From positions 551,494 to 615,493 of the forward strand of contig NW_022985457.1 of assembly GCF_010093595.1 (NCBI RefSeq): a stretch of 64,000 nucleotides of DNA. Reading direction: 5' to 3'. The translations under genes and the position numbers were made by a program. This document shows, piece by piece, positions 44,826-53,929 of the stretch. The notes under the pieces were generated by a model that worked only from the letters and a program-made list of their open reading frames with translations, searched no databases and was not told the origin of the DNA. Position 1 is the stretch's first letter. Every line of letters begins with the position of its first letter. The stretch comes from Mytilinidion resinicola. Its lineage: Eukaryota; Ascomycota; Dothideomycetes; Mytilinidiales; Mytilinidiaceae.

Positions 44826-45915
44826 ATGCCAGGAGTCCGTAAGTGGCCGCTGCCTCCCCTCCAGCCTCATGCTGCAGCTTCCCGCACTCTCTGTTTATCG
44901 CATCGAGCTTCAAATCCCTCATGCGGCCCTCGCGACGCCATCCATTGCTTCCGCTCGTCTCCCGTCCATCCCCCGCTCCCCCATCGCAGAGGAACCCAGT
45001 TCTAACACACCATGCCCTGTCTAGCACCTGATACCGTCAACACGGCGAAGAAGTTCTTCAAGGGCCTCTTCGGCAAAAAGAAGAAGGAAAAGAAAGAAGA
45101 CAAGCCCGCTGCTGAAGCCCCCAAGCCCACCGAGACCACCCCGCCAGCTCCCGCTCCCGAGGCCGCTCCGGCGCCGGTCGCGACAACTGTTGAGGAGCCG
45201 AAGCCTGCTGAGCCAAAGCCAGCGGAGGGCGCGGGTGCCCCGAACTCTCCAGAGGTCCAGGCACTCGCTGAGGTCAAGAAAGCTACAGACGGTAAGCCGC
45301 CTCGTGTTCCTTCTCCGGGCCCCGTCAACTACAGTTGGCCCACCAATCTCGGCCGTCGCGCCAACCCCCCTGCCGTGGAGTACGACGATGGATCGCGCTG
45401 GAGGTCAAGGTGCGGCGACGACTGAGCGCAAGCTCAAAAGCCCGCTCTAGAGACATTAGGAAGCTGGGAGCATCCAGCCTCCCTGCAGCATCCAAGACTC
45501 CTCACGACAGCATGATAAGACGGCCAGCAACCTACGACTCCAATGATTCCCACGACCTTTTCAAGATACCCATCCCTTTGGATTTCCCATTCCCTTTTCC
45601 TTTCTCATTTCCAATTCCCCTTCCACATTTCACACTTCACATTTCACTTTCCTCGGCCAGTGCATTGGCTAACAATTGAAATCAGCGGCTTCCCCGACGC
45701 CCGCTGCTGCTAGTCCTGTAGCCGCAGAGGCGGCTAAGCCTGCTGAACCTTTACCAGCTCCTGCCACAAGTTCTGAGACTCCCGCCGAGACGAAGGCTGC
45801 CGAACCCGCCCCGCCTGCTGTTCCAGCTGTCAACCCGGCCCCTGGGATGTCAGCGACCTCAGGCCCCTTGGACGACCATCCAGCTTGGGAGACGAAGCCA
45901 GAGGAGGCGAAATAA
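44826..45915 (+). CDS. Small Ala/Pro/Glu-rich hypothetical protein with a basic N-terminal helix
   Basis: A 169-residue protein from three exons: 44826-44838 (13 nt), 45025-45291 and 45686-45915; introns of 186 and 394 bp, longer than others in the window. The frame stays open across both joins. The N-terminus MPGVPPDTVNTAKKFFKGLF then KKKKEKKEDK looks like a short amphipathic basic helix; the rest is Ala/Pro/Glu/Lys repeats (EEPKPAEPKPAEG) with no fold. It ends DDHPAWETKPEEAK. Retaining intron 2 gives another C-terminus (KPPRVPSPGPVNYSW...GDD) stopping at 45425. No orthologue recognised. Confidence 0.6.
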
Positions 45916-47353
45916 ACACACAACTTGCTTGTCAACGCTACGCGTGCTGTCAACATGATCAGATCACGCGACGCCTTCGACCACATCTCTGGTTCATGGA
46001 AATCTCTCACCGTGGCGCTAATTCCCCGACACGCGAGCTAGAACTTCCCCAGCGTTCTGCATCCCCCTATCCCCTTGCCCCCGTTAATCGTCCCCCGCCT
46101 CACGGTCACTCGGCAACAACGACACATCTGCGCAACTCCCCGGAACCAGTCGTGGAGTCTAGCATCAATCAGCGAGTGAGCGAGCGATTTTCGGAACCCC
46201 CCACACCACCAACCCCCATTTCACCACCACCTTTTTTTTTCTTTTCTTCATACTTTGGGTCATACTTTGCAGCGGCCATGCTCTTTGAGCGAGCGAGCGT
46301 TGGAGATGGATCAGGCCTTTCTATACCCCCCGGTTTGCTGTGCTGGAGCGTCGTGAGCTGTAGTTAGGAGGGAAATTCATGGAGTGGAGTCTATGCTAGC
46401 GAGTTTAGAGAGGCGGATTCCCGATATGGGTTTTGCTTGACTTTCTTTTTCCTTGAGTGCGAGAGTGAGGTGCGTGTGATGCTGTGATGGTGATGATGGA
46501 GTGTGTTCTACGCTAATGGTGAGGCGGCCGCGCGATTTGGGGCATTTCGTTGTGTTACTCTTCCCTGCCACTGTCTGAGGTGCCTTGAGATGTTTTTGTG
46601 AAGCTGAAACGTCTTGTTTTGCGCAATCGGGTACCTGGCTGGGCCACCTCAGACGGCTGTAGAGAGGTGTACACTCTCGCCTAGTTTTGACGGTGTAAGA
46701 CTAGAGGTAGGAGGCTTGATACACGATGCATAGAACTTTACATCACATGGTCCAGAGTCTCGTAACCTTTAGGCAGTCTTCGCGGCTATATCAACTGTGT
46801 CAAAACGCTCGAATAGCTGGTCCGATTTTGGAAGTGTATGAAACCTAGGCCAGGGACCTGATTTGCGGTGCGTATAACGTGACATTGTATCGCTTAGAGT
46901 TTAGTAACCTTCATTGAGTCTTTGGACCTGTGTTAGCGATGGGAAAAACGCTCGAATAGGTGGGCTAATTTAGGAGGTGCACGTAATCTAGATACTTTAT
47001 CGAATTGTGAAGTTCATAGTCTAATCCATAGTGCGTGGAACGTTGCATTAGGCTTCTAAAATCTTGTATCTGCTAGTCCGGCTTCGAGGGTATATGGTAT
47101 GTGTCAAAGCGCTTGAGCACCTGGTCTGACTCTGGAGGCGCAAGATATATAGATCACTGCTTGAGTGCAATACCACTTTGAAAAAGCGAAAAGAACACCG
47201 AGGGCCCACAGGACGATATATGAGCTTAGATAGTAAGATGTGATGTTCAATACGTTTCAAACCTGACTTTGTGCTTTAGAGAATTGGTAAGGGTGGTATA
47301 TACGTGTGACTAGAGTTATGGCCTAGTACTGTATCCTAGACCTCTGCTCAATC
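45916..47353. other. Intergenic 1.4 kb ending in a degenerate repeat array
   Basis: 45916-46640 has no gene; 46200-46260 is CT-rich. From about 46690 the sequence is a diverged repeat array (see the repeat entry). Confidence 0.5.
46690..47260 (+). repeat. Degenerate repeat family, left copy: three units of about 145-160 bp
   Basis: Units share a block like AAACGCTCGAATAG(C/G)TGG, starting at 46804 and 46946 and, diverged, at 47106. The last unit holds AGTGCGTGGAAC...GGCTTCTAAAATCT...GGCTTCGAGGGTATAT at 47030-47114, which recurs inverted at 51296-51380. AACACCGAGGGCCCACA at 47194-47210 recurs at 51488 and 51650. No ORF is conserved in the units. Confidence 0.7.
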
Positions 47354-48511
47354 TCAGCCATCGTAGGGCGGTGGAGGCGTGTATGTTCTCGGTCCGTCGT
47401 AAGTCTCAAGCTCATGCGCAGTTTCATCGTCTGGGAGACCCGTCGACCAGCCCACCCCCGAGCTCGCGGTGCCAGCCTCTGAAATAGGGCTACTGACGTA
47501 TTCGCGCTTGGCGTCTGGATCTCTCGAGATGTCGGAGGAATGCTCGATGTTTATGCGAAGTGAGTCAGGGGCGTCGGGTTGCTGGCAGGTGTTAGATATG
47601 TTTCCCTCAAACCCTCCACCGCAAATAGCATTACAGTTCAAAGAAAGACGACCTACCAATCTCTTCTCATCTGGCAAAAACCCATCACGTAGAGCAAGCA
47701 CTTCTGCAACATCTAATGGCGTCAACGGCTCCTGCACCCTCTGCGTCTCCGCACGCTCTCTCTTCTCCTCATCCCTCGCCTGCTCGATCCTCTCACATAT
47801 AACCTCTCCCTCTCCCAACCTCCCTATCAGATTCCCCCTCTCCCACCGCCCATTTGCCAACCGCATCCCCGTGAATTTCGTCCGGTCAAGCCTACAGTTC
47901 ACAACCTGGCAATCCTCCAAAGTACTTCTCCCCGCCGAACTCCTCTCAATGCTACAGTTCTTCAGCGTGCTCCGATCCAGCTTCGTCTCGTCCCTAACCC
48001 GCGAGGCGGTCACTCGAGAGCGCGAAAGACGGCTCTTGCCGCTGACCTCAGAGCCCTCCTTGACATCGCTGCGTTCGACGACACTGTCGCCGCTGATAAA
48101 GCTATCGGAGACCGTTGAACGGTCTAGCCGGCTGTTGCTGATGGCACATTGAGTCCCAGAGACAGTACTGCGGTCCGCGCGTGCGAGGTTCAGCGTGCTG
48201 TCTGTGATGGTGGAGCGGTCGAGGTGCGAGTCTGTCACGTGGGCGCGCTCGAGGACGCTGCGGTCGAAGCGCGATTTCCCCGGTTGCGCGTCGGATATGG
48301 ACGCTGAGGGGGCTGCGGGAGCTGAAGAGGTGACTGTGGTGTCTGTGAGGCGGGAGCGGTCGAAGACGGTCTTTTCAGAGAGGCCGGCGAGGCGGCAGTT
48401 CGTGAGGGTTGATCTGTCGATTCGGGGGTGGGATGACCATGCTGGCGGTTCGACGGTGTGGTTGGTGATGGTGGAGTAGCGGGCATTGGGGATGCTAGAG
48501 CCTTGAGACAT
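47354..48511 (-). CDS. Repeat protein with a DRS-motif ladder (beta-solenoid-like)
   Basis: Predicted 360 residues. Start ATG at 48511; the open frame goes 10 codons further up but without an ATG. A likely 75-bp stop-free intron at 47582-47656 (GTAGGT donor, CTAAC branch, CAG acceptor) is removed. Residues about 25-235 carry 13 copies of a motif of the form (I/L/F/V)(D/E)RS(T/R)(L/V/I), at 10-25-residue spacing: RIDRSTLTN, VFDRSRLTD, RFDRSVLER, HLDRSTITD, RLDRSTVSD, KLDRSTLKN, RLDRTKFTG. The regular Ser/Thr-Asp rungs look like a right-handed beta-solenoid, as in pentapeptide-repeat proteins, but the spacing is not strict. The C-terminus is acidic and Pro-rich (TYTPPPPYDG). No signal peptide. 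I do not recognise the family. Confidence 0.65.
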   Translation of the reverse strand: MSQGSSIPNARYSTITNHTVEPPAWSSHPRIDRSTLTNCRLAGLSEKTVFDRSRLTDTTVTSSAPAAPSASISDAQPGKSRFDRSVLERAHVTDSHLDRSTITDSTLNLARADRSTVSGTQCAISNSRLDRSTVSDSFISGDSVVERSDVKEGSEVSGKSRLSRSRVTASRVRDETKLDRSTLKNCSIERSSAGRSTLEDCQVVNCRLDRTKFTGMRLANGRWERGNLIGRLGEGEVICERIEQARDEEKRERAETQRVQEPLTPLDVAEVLALRDGFLPDEKRLVGRLSLNCNAICGGGFEGNISNTCQQPDAPDSLRINIEHSSDISRDPDAKREYVSSPISEAGTASSGVGWSTGLPDDETAHELETYDGPRTYTPPPPYDG

Positions 48512-48999
48512 AGTTGACGTGCAATGCTTCTGAAAATCCAAGCAAGTAGAATTTGTGTATGAATCCTGTGGTATTTGGAGGAAAAAGTAAGAGCTTAGAG
48601 TTAGCAGATATCAAGCCTTTTTAAGCATCGACCGTCGCTGATGCCTGATGCCGGCCTTACGAAGCCTATCGTATTCCTCGTAAAGTGCTGCAGATTGCGC
48701 AGGTGGTTGGAGGATGGAAAGGCACCTGGTCCAGCTGAATGGTGGAATGATGTGGGACTCGTAAGTCGATACGTCACCTCTTTCCCATGCGGCGTGCCGA
48801 AGCGACGCCTTGGCCCAACTCTATCCCAACTCCTAGGTATGGCCTCGTTCACTCTCTTCAACTACCTGGAAACGCCATCTCCACGTTAGAGAATGCAGCT
48901 ATTAGCTTTTCTATTCCAGAAGCATAGGTGAGTCTCAAGAACCCCCGATAACATAAGAGCTGTTGTAGATCGCTCAAATTTCTCTCCTAATGCCCGTTG

Positions 49000-49500
49000 C
49001 GCAAAATTTATAATCTTTAACAATATTATATATATCGAGACCCTTACACACCTAGAACATTAGGTTAAATAGAACATTAGGTTAAATTACAGCTAATATC
49101 AAGTTTTAATTCTATTAAGCAGAGTCTATAGTCTTATTATTAATACTAAAAAGTGTCCTAGGTCGCCTCCTATAGAGTTTGCGATCGGGTTACAAAATAT
49201 ACTTTAGCGTTATGCCTGGATTATATTAAGAGCAATAAATTTTGTTTAGCGATTCTTAGAAATCCGGTTAAATAGAGAGCATAACGTGTTGTTTTATGCG
49301 CTCGATACGCACCGCCGTTAGTCGTAAGTCCTAAGGCTTTCCCCTTCCTTCTAATCCTAGTTATGTACTGGTTCGTTAACAAGTCTAAATTGATCTCTAA
49401 CTTAGCAAGAATAAAAAGGCTCTGGGTGGTATAGAATTGATAGCGGAGCCGACGGCTAAAAAGAGAAAAAATATGTAAAATAAGGAAAAAAGTAAGTTAG
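49000..49500. repeat. AT-rich island, probable decayed mobile element
   Basis: Rich in TA dinucleotides with few CpA, stop codons in every frame, no ORF. This composition is what repeat-induced point mutation leaves in ascomycetes, but I computed no index. Confidence 0.5.
49054..49087. repeat. Perfect 17-bp tandem duplication
   Basis: AGAACATTAGGTTAAAT occurs twice head to tail at 49054-49070 and 49071-49087, in the AT-rich island. Confidence 0.85.
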
Positions 49501-49590
49501 CACATGCGAGATTCGAACTCAAGCTAGTAGAAGGCAACAAAAAAAGGGTTACATCCACCCCGCTGATGGTACCAAGCCGCGAACGTCGCA
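49484..49590 (-). other. Possible Pol III (tRNA-like) relic
   Basis: On the minus strand, GAGTTCGAATCTC (49520-49508) resembles a B box, an A-box-like TGGTACCATCAG lies about 60 bases before it, and a T6 run (Pol III terminator) lies about 20 bases after it. No full tRNA cloverleaf can be drawn: the T stem pairs poorly and no acceptor partner is found. It could be a SINE end or a dead tRNA. Confidence 0.25.
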
Positions 49591-49920
49591 AGGTAGGCAA
49601 AGGAGGCCCCGGTGAGATAGCCGATTCTTAGTTGGCTTCACTAGAGCACACACTGTACCACTGTAACTTGAGGATGTCAAGTAATTTTATGAACTATATA
49701 CCCTTAAAAAGTGCGCGGGCCACCAGATCTCTGGATTACAGTCAACACATCCACTGTCACTGAGGGATCTCTCACCTGAGACTCTTCCCCGCCTTGCCGC
49801 CGTTCACAATCGATGCCTTCTCATCTCACCTGGGGACCGCCTTCACTCCTCACTTCTTTCATCTCAACTCTTCTCACTTCTAATATGAAAGCTTCCTATT
49901 AGTTGAGCTGCCAACCTGCC

Positions 49921-49928
49921 TATATAAA
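49921..49928 (+). promoter_or_regulatory. TATA box of the orphan gene
   Basis: TATATAAA 138 bp before the ATG at 50066, followed by a C/T-rich leader. Confidence 0.55.
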
Positions 49929-49989
49929 CCCCCTACCCCCCACCCTACTTCTATTCTCCGTCCAACAGCCAATCTTTCCTCCCTCTTCC

Positions 49990-50024
49990 CTCCAACCTCC
50001 AACCTCCAACCTCCAACCTCCAAC
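49990..50024 (+). repeat. (CTCCAAC)5 minisatellite in the 5' leader
   Basis: Five perfect tandem copies of CTCCAAC, probably inside the 5'UTR of the gene starting at 50066. Its copy number may vary between strains. Confidence 0.9.
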
Positions 50025-50065
50025 CACAACCTCCAGCACCACGCGCTTCCGTCACTACCCTCAAC

Positions 50066-51100
50066 ATGGCGGACAAAGCTCTGAAAGCTAAAGCCTCCAC
50101 CGCTGTGGAGGACATCCTCTCCAACTGGGACTGTACCATCGAGCGCATTCTTCCCGAGGACCTCAAACCACGATCCCCCGCTGTCCAGGGCAACAAGCGC
50201 CTGCTCGGAGACGCCGCTCCCATGCTTCCGCCCTCGGATTCGTCCAAAAACTTTGTCCTCGCCCTCCGCGAGATCTCGAAGCTCACCATTGGCAAGATGC
50301 CAATCGGCCACCAGTACCTGAAAGCTGCTGTACTGGAGCGCCAGTCCGACAATTCCCACAACTATCAGAAGGTCGCTGAAGTCATGGCGTCAGACATCAA
50401 GCGAGCGGTGGAAATGGTGAAGGAAGAGCGCAAGGATCTGGATGAGCTGGCGACTACCTTTGGAGGCGCGGAGATCGAGAAAGACTCTCAAAAGGGAAAG
50501 GCTGTCAACATCTCCAGCAACACCCGTCTTCATTGCACTGTTGGCGCCACCACGGCACCCCGATACCTGCTTGAGATGGCAAAGAAGGAGGCGGAGCTTG
50601 AGGATGAGGAGGTCGAGCCACGAGACCTCGTCGCGTCCATCGAGAAGAACTGGGAAATCAACATGCACGACTGTCTCCCTCGTACCGCCATCGACCTCCG
50701 CCCCGTCATTCGCCCAAATCCGAAAGAAGCCCGATCAAACCGTCCCCTCCCACCACTGGCCGCCTACGACCCCAATTGGGAAGACGCATGGCGTGCCTCC
50801 GTGCCCGGCCGCGATGCCTCCAAGGACGAGATGAAGGCGTACATGAAGGCGCAGATGGTGATCATGGCAGGGAACCCGGAGTGGGACATCAAGAATCCGC
50901 TGGATTGGAGCCTCATGCTGCTGCACTTGCTCTCAATTCTGGCAAAAGCCACGAAGGGGCAGCACGAGGCGGTACAAAGGGTGCTTGTTGAGACGGTTCA
51001 GACTCGCCAAAAGACCCGGTATGCGAAGAAGACGGAGGAGCTCCAGCCCGGCGATGTTGTTTGTGTCCTCAATGCTGTATTTAGACAGGTCTTTACGTAG
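50066..51100 (+). CDS. Unrecognised protein (possible lineage-specific gene)
   Basis: A 344-residue single-exon ORF with ATG at 50066 in good context (CAACATGGC), a TATA box and a CT-rich leader. Composition is balanced and soluble with alternating helical stretches (ASDIKRAVEMVKEERKDLDE, YLLEMAKKEAELEDEEVE). A conserved-looking Trp/Pro segment reads YDPNWEDAWRASVPGRD and NPLDWSLMLLHLLSILAK. There is no signal peptide, membrane segment, zinc motif or nucleotide-binding loop. Codon use is GC-ended like the conserved genes here, which supports real coding. It is flanked on both sides by degenerate repeats and on the left by the AT-rich island. I cannot name a family or function. Confidence 0.6.
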   Translation: MADKALKAKASTAVEDILSNWDCTIERILPEDLKPRSPAVQGNKRLLGDAAPMLPPSDSSKNFVLALREISKLTIGKMPIGHQYLKAAVLERQSDNSHNYQKVAEVMASDIKRAVEMVKEERKDLDELATTFGGAEIEKDSQKGKAVNISSNTRLHCTVGATTAPRYLLEMAKKEAELEDEEVEPRDLVASIEKNWEINMHDCLPRTAIDLRPVIRPNPKEARSNRPLPPLAAYDPNWEDAWRASVPGRDASKDEMKAYMKAQMVIMAGNPEWDIKNPLDWSLMLLHLLSILAKATKGQHEAVQRVLVETVQTRQKTRYAKKTEELQPGDVVCVLNAVFRQVFT

Positions 51101-51797
51101 CCTAGGGGAGCTGGGACGAGTTCTAGGGGCAGTCAAAAGGGTTGGGTCCATGGTCTGATTTTGGGAGTCTGGCGTTTTGGATAGCCTCGACGGCTTGTTT
51201 TTGCCTTATACCCAGATACATGGCTGAATCAGCCCTACTTAGCTTACGAATTGCGAGCCTATACACCCTATCGAGTGCCCTCTACATTAACGTATAAGCG
51301 CTTTGACACATCCAATATACCCTCGAAGCCAGACAAACAGGTGCGAGATTTTAGAAGCCCGATGTAATGTTCCACGCACTGTGAATTAGGATACATACTT
51401 CATTGCATGAAAAAGCAGCCGAATGTCGTGCAATGCCTCGCACCCTCACATATAGACTAGTTATACAGTCGCTTTGGGGCAGCTAATGCAACACCGAGGG
51501 CCTACAAGAGGGTGGAAAAGTATGGACAGGAAGGTGTTAAGGATTACACACCGTAAATTGGACTCAGTTTTGGGTACTACTGATGAGGAGCTAAACGGCT
51601 TGCATAGGCATAATTGGACCAGGCGTACGGTTATTATAGGGCAGCAGACACAGCACCGAGGGCCCACATGAGGATGGGAAACCTTAGAGGTAAAATGTAA
51701 TGTTCTATGCATTATCTTGTAGAGCACGAACGCCGATATGTAATAATGACCATACGGACTCCAGGTCAACCAGAATGCGTCTAGATCCGCAACAACC
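51101..51797. other. Intergenic holding the right copies of the repeat family
   Basis: 697 bp between the orphan gene stop and the BCKDH E1-alpha stop (convergent). Largely made of the repeat family described at 51290-51740. Confidence 0.6.
51290..51740 (-). repeat. Degenerate repeat family, right copies
   Basis: 51296-51380 is the inverted match of 47030-47114: by eye about 80 percent identical over 85 bp, many differences being transitions. The ACACCGAGGGCC(C/T)ACA block occurs twice, near 51488 and 51650, 162 bp apart, in the same orientation as at 47194. GTAATGTTCTATGCATTAT at 51697-51715 is the inverse of a stretch near 46724-46742. Confidence 0.7.
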
Positions 51798-53394
51798 CTA
51801 CTTCTTCACCAACTCCCTCAAGCTATCCAAGCCACCCTCATGATGCTCAATATCGTACTCCTCGGGATACGTCTCAAGAACACCAAGCAACTCCGTGACC
51901 TGGCTCTTTTGCTCTTCTGTGACGTTCTCCCACACGTCTGTGAAAGCATACTTCAGCGCAGGCTTCATCTCATTTTCAGCTTGTGCGAAAGCGCCCAGAA
52001 CGTCCTTCCGTAACTTCCGGCGCAGCTCCCCCTCTTTCTGCTCGTTCCATAGCTCGCGGCCCTCTAGCCACTTCCGTAGCCGGGTGAGAGGATTATCACG
52101 GCGCTTCCAGTCCTCAACCTCGACTCGTTGACGGTACGCGAAGCTGTCGTCGGAAGTGCTATGATGGCCAACACGGTACGCCATCATCTCGACAAGGATA
52201 GGCTTGCCGCCATCCTCGAGAGTCTTCTTGCGCGCTTCTTTAATAGATTCACGAACAGCGAAGATGTCGTTGCCGTCGACACGGATAGTCTCTATGCCGT
52301 AGCCTGCGCCGCGGCTGGCGATACCGTCGCCTCGGTACTGGTCCCTGGTCGGGGTTGAGATCGCGAAGCCGTTATTTCGGCAGAGGAAGATTACGGGGCT
52401 GCCGCGGGTTGCGGCAATGTTCAAGGCGCCGTGGAAGTCACCCTCGCTAGCAGCGCCTTCACCAAAGAAAGTGCAAGCGATTCTGGGTGGCAGGTCTGGT
52501 CGTTGAGCATTTTGCATCTTGAGAGCGTACGCTGCGCCAGCGGCGTGAGGGATCTGAGTGGCGAGAGTGGAAGAGACGGTGTGCTGGAGATAATTGTTAG
52601 AGGGGAGAGTCGTTATAGGCTTTAGAGTTGCACTCACGATGTTCAATTCTCGGCTTCCGTAGTGGACAGGCATATTCCTGCCATGCCCTACGTCTTTATG
52701 ATTCGAGAACATCTGGCTCATAAATTGTTCTAGAGTGAAGCCTCGTTGAAGATAAACGCCTGTCTCACGGTATTGGCAAAAGACGACGTCGCCAATGTCG
52801 AGGGCGCTGGATGCTCCAATGGTGATAGCTTCTTCACCAGCAGAAGCCTATCATCTCGTAAGCATTAGTTCGAAATAGATGTTCTAAAAGGTCTTACCAT
52901 GTAGAAACTTAAGCGGCCTTGTCTCTGGGCTTCGAACATGATGGTATCCATAATGCTTACTGCTACGCGTTAGTTTCTGGTCTCTTGATATAATTCGCAC
53001 AGGAGACTCACATAGCACCATTTGAGTGTATAATGTGACCGCCTCTTCATCTGTAGTACCAACGCCCCTCTCGTTGTTAATCACAACTCCATCCTGATCC
53101 ATAACCCGGAACGTAGGGATGGCCTCCGCGGTCGACGGCGACGTGAATTCGAGATCATTGGTAAGCTTGCTATTCAGGGCTCCCGGGAATAGTATCCTAT
53201 CGCAATGATCAGTCTGGAAGTCTTGTCAAAAAACATCTCCAAGAGATTTACCGTTCGGAAGCCGGAGAGACCGCTGCAGAGCTCCATCGTTGCCAGGAAC
53301 GCGGTATTGAGGGTGTTATAGAGGGTTGAGTGTATGTAGAAGCTTGGAGTGCCCTCCCAACGGGTATTCTGCGTATTCCATGGCGGAGAGACAT
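51798..53394 (-). CDS. Branched-chain 2-oxoacid dehydrogenase E1 alpha subunit, mitochondrial
   Basis: Thiamine-diphosphate E1-alpha of the branched-chain 2-oxoacid dehydrogenase complex (Val/Leu/Ile breakdown), 461 residues. Exons: 53394-53252, 53196-53012, 52959-52898, 52847-52638 and 52583-51798; introns 55, 52, 50 and 54 bp. The last intron (52584-52637, GTGAGT...CTAAC...CAG) is stop-free and 3n. Removing it restores RELNIHTVSSTLATQIP, the family sequence. The N-terminus MSLRHGIRRIPVGRALQAS is an Arg-rich, acid-free mitochondrial presequence. Core: EAQRQGRLSFYM, GHGRNMPVHYGS, the TPP motif from GEGAASEGDFHGALN to NNGFAIST, and the phosphorylation loop YRVGHHSTSDDSFAYR. The chain is full length. 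Divergent from COQ5 with 535 bp between starts. Confidence 0.93.
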
Positions 53395-53929
53395 GGTGAA
53401 TATGCTACATGGCGCGTTCAGACGGGAAGTGTGGGGATATAAGATCTGGGGAAACAGAGCGCAAAGCTCCCGAGGGGACCGGCAAGCGTCGGTTTAGACG
53501 TTTAGGCGCTGGTCACGTGGACTGCACTAATCCGCCGGGGGAAAAGGGCTTGGCTGGGAATTGCCGGAGCAAACTCTCCGGCGAAGAATGTGTTATAGCT
53601 TTGAAGAAATAGAGGCACGATTCTGCAGATTACTCCTGTGCAACTGCTGATTATGAGATTATGTGAGATTACTTAACCTTGGGAGTGTTGGGAGGGAGCT
53701 TTCTTGCCCGCTCTCCCCGCATTTGGAGCTTGCCGGGCGGTCTTTTCTAGCATCATAAAATTAATCACTTTACTTTCTTCCTTGACGATAGTTTCACCAA
53801 ACTAAAGCACTGTCGGGCGTACTGCATTAGCTGCGTATTATTTCGGATTGTCTCATTGGGTGACGATGCCAAGACTAAATGCCAGTAGGTAAACTTCAAA
53901 CATCGTGAACTTTGATCATCAACGGCATC
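53395..53929. promoter_or_regulatory. Divergent promoter of two mitochondrial-protein genes
   Basis: 535 bp between the E1-alpha (-) and COQ5 (+) start codons. A TCACGTGGAC site lies at 53513-53522. No TATA box on the COQ5 side. Confidence 0.5.

Larger units (their letters stand above)
48512..50065. other. Intergenic with an AT-rich, RIP-like island
   Basis: 48980-49500 is sharply AT-rich (long TA/TTAA stretches) against GC-balanced flanks. It has a 17-bp tandem duplication and ends in a Pol III-like relic near 49480-49590. 49620-50065 is the promoter of the orphan gene: TATATAAA at 49921-49928 and a 7-bp minisatellite at 49990-50024. Confidence 0.6.

Noticed and set aside
49397..49600. 67-codon minus-strand frame with a hydrophobic core
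   Set aside because: It overlaps the AT-rich island and the Pol III-like signals; the hydrophobic stretch follows from T-rich codons. Probably part of a repeat, not a gene.
49990..50024. Short regular repeats as a CRISPR array
   Set aside because: Seven-base units with no spacers in a eukaryotic 5' leader; an ordinary minisatellite.
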